Assembly (NCBI RefSeq): GCF_000247995.1
Contig: NZ_BAFE01000088.1
Span: forward strand, 1 to 34,205
Length of the DNA stretch: 34,205 nt
Direction: 5' to 3'
Source of the DNA: Mobilicoccus pelagius NBRC 104925
GTDB lineage: Bacteria; Actinomycetota; Actinomycetes; Actinomycetales; Dermatophilaceae
The notes below the pieces were generated by a model. The model saw nothing but the letters and a program-made list of their open reading frames with translations, was not told the origin of the DNA and did not search any database. Positions within the stretch are counted from its first letter, which is position 1; each line of letters begins with the position of its first letter. The translations under genes were made by a program, and so were the position numbers. Shown here one piece after another: positions 33,287 through 34,205 of the stretch.

Positions 33287-33805
33287 TCAGGACTTCTGGT
33301 CGAACAGATGGCGCCCCGCCCCGCCGGCGCGTGCACCGCTCGCGGTGTACGTGGTCGAGGAGGCCTGGGACGCGTGATTGAACCGATCGAGGGTCTCCTG
33401 GACCGCCCGATAACTCGCCTCGAGCATCGCGCTGTTGGAGCGGCTCAGGAGCGAGAGCTCCTGGGTCGCCTTGGTCAGCGCGTCGCGATGCTCCTCGAGG
33501 ACGTCGTCCCACGGCGGAGGTGCCGCGGCGGCGATTTCGGAGAGGGGGGTGTCCTCGGCCAGCCCGAGCAGCTCGCACACGGGACCGACATCGACGGCAC
33601 GCATGAGTTCGGCCTCCCGCATCTCACCGATGACGATCTCGATCTCACGGGTCGACCGACCCATCCATCGCGTCCTGCCGGTCTCGATCAGGACGTGTTG
33701 GACCTCAAGCCGGTAGGTCAGGAGCTCGAGGAGCTCCTGGATCCGCCACAGGCCTGCGGAGAGATTCGAAAGTGCGCCCGATGCGGCGTCGGAGGGCCCG
33801 GTCAC
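33287..33805 (-). CDS. flgN: FlgN-like flagellar export chaperone
   Basis: FlgN keeps the hook-filament junction proteins FlgK and FlgL soluble before export. The protein has 172 residues and is almost entirely helical with coiled-coil-like leucine spacing (ALSNLSAGLWRIQELLELLTYRLEVQHVL), then LSRSNSAMLEASYRAVQETLDRF and a C-terminal YTASGARAGG typical of FlgN C-tails in actinobacteria. Sequence conservation is low in this family, so position next to fliW-csrA carries much of the weight. The GTG at 33803-33805 has GAGG six bases before it; an upstream ATG at 33868 gives an unlikely charged leader. The expected flgK and flgL are not between flgN and fliW. Confidence 0.78.
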   Translation of the reverse strand: MTGPSDAASGALSNLSAGLWRIQELLELLTYRLEVQHVLIETGRTRWMGRSTREIEIVIGEMREAELMRAVDVGPVCELLGLAEDTPLSEIAAAAPPPWDDVLEEHRDALTKATQELSLLSRSNSAMLEASYRAVQETLDRFNHASQASSTTYTASGARAGGAGRHLFDQKS

Positions 33806-33970
33806 GCGTACCTCAGCTCGTTCACGCTCATCCCATCGACACCTCTTCTGGCCAGGTGAGAGTTTCATCGCGATTGGGCGCCGGAGTCGTCGTTCTCACG
33901 AGTGCGCGCACCCGCGCGGGCGTGCGTTGCGAACGGTGGGAAAGACCCTCGTAGTCGATCGAGCGACCGT

Positions 33971-34008
33971 TCTGAACGCCCGACCGGCAGGCCTCGAATT
34001 TGTTCAGA
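33971..34008. repeat. Inverted repeat TCTGAAC...GTTCAGA in the divergent flagellar spacer
   Basis: Seven-base arms (33971-33977 and 34002-34008) are perfect reverse complements 24 bases apart. The surrounding spacer (33806-34178) is visibly richer in A and T than any other part of the window. It is the divergent region between flgN and the gene starting at 34179, so a regulator site is plausible. Confidence 0.45.
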
Positions 34009-34103
34009 AGGGATTCGACATGCATCTAAGCGGACGTCCGAGCCACTGAGAAATGATGCGTCACGGGCCTCTCACCTGCAGGTTTGTTGAACGTACTGTC
34101 GAG

Positions 34104-34132
34104 TTGTGAACGGCGGAGCGCCTTTCTAGCGT
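34104..34132 (+). promoter_or_regulatory. Sigma-70-like promoter of the gene at 34179
   Basis: TTGTGA (34104-34109), a 17-bp spacer and TAGCGT (34127-34132) make the best -35/-10 pair in the window. The expected start near 34139 gives a leader of about 40 nt with three GGA motifs (34149, 34162, 34170), the last within the GGAGG ribosome binding site. Confidence 0.6.
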
Positions 34133-34178
34133 GTGCAATGTGACCGCAGGACCAGGTGTGTGGAGAGGTGGAGGCGAC

Positions 34179-34205
34179 ATGGCCGATCAGGCGAGGCAGG
34201 TGAAT
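34179..34205 (+). CDS. Start of an unidentified gene, cut by the window edge
   Basis: An ATG with a strong GGAGG ribosome binding site four bases upstream begins MADQARQVN before the window ends. Nine residues are too few to name it. It diverges from the flagellar operon, has a good promoter and a GGA-rich leader, so it may be a flagellar or CsrA-controlled gene. Confidence 0.6.

Overview
The window is chromosomal DNA from a high-GC, motile Gram-positive actinobacterium. The evidence is strong G/C third-position bias, actinobacterial marker genes (bldC, DUF3073, DUF3151, a class I lysyl-tRNA synthetase, HelD), the actinobacterial neighbourhood purF-purM-DUF3073-bldC, and many genes that appear to be read from leaderless mRNAs. 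The csrA-fliW-flgN group at the right end shows that the organism makes flagella. A motile member of the Micrococcales (Dermatophilaceae-like) would fit, but this is inference and the genus cannot be fixed from the sequence.

Layout, left to right. (1) 1-930: the 3' part of a CycA-type amino-acid permease that seems to have lost about 83 internal residues in frame, followed by a very long hairpin terminator. (2) 951-3983, minus strand: a compact thiamine salvage operon, thiM-thiE-thiD-tenA, under a well-preserved TPP riboswitch. (3) 4164-10118: xthA, a secreted heparinase II/III-like protein, a short-chain dehydrogenase, pyrE, a DedA membrane protein, a SpoU/TrmH RNA methyltransferase and an alkyltransferase-like DNA repair protein. 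(4) 10367-11395: class II fructose-bisphosphate aldolase. (5) 11620-14590: an accessory cassette with a small secreted four-cysteine protein, an ABC ATPase and two membrane proteins. It is preceded by three tandem palindromes and has codon use visibly less G/C-biased than its neighbours. This is the best candidate for an undescribed system. (6) 14746-19285: DUF3151, a lipoprotein, purA and class I lysS. (7) 19402-22906, minus strand: helD and a LuxR-type regulator. (8) 23123-31083: purine biosynthesis genes purD-purC-purS and purF-purM, interrupted by a spermidine-synthase-like gene, an SCP2-like gene and a small membrane protein. (9) 31334-34205: DUF3073, bldC, the flagellar/post-transcriptional control genes csrA-fliW-flgN, and the first codons of a rightward gene with a good promoter and GGA-rich leader.

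Functionally, most of the window is nucleotide and cofactor metabolism: purine synthesis to IMP and AMP, pyrimidine OMP synthesis and thiamine salvage. Recurrent hexamers of the form TANNNT lie 6-7 nt before the start codon of xthA, the dehydrogenase, pyrE, dedA, the methyltransferase, purD and the small membrane protein, with a weaker version at purF. Perfect or near-perfect GC-rich hairpins separate nearly all convergent gene pairs. purQ/purL and flgK/flgL, usually found next to purS and between flgN and fliW, are not in the window. No tRNA, rRNA, CRISPR array, transposase or integrase was recognised.
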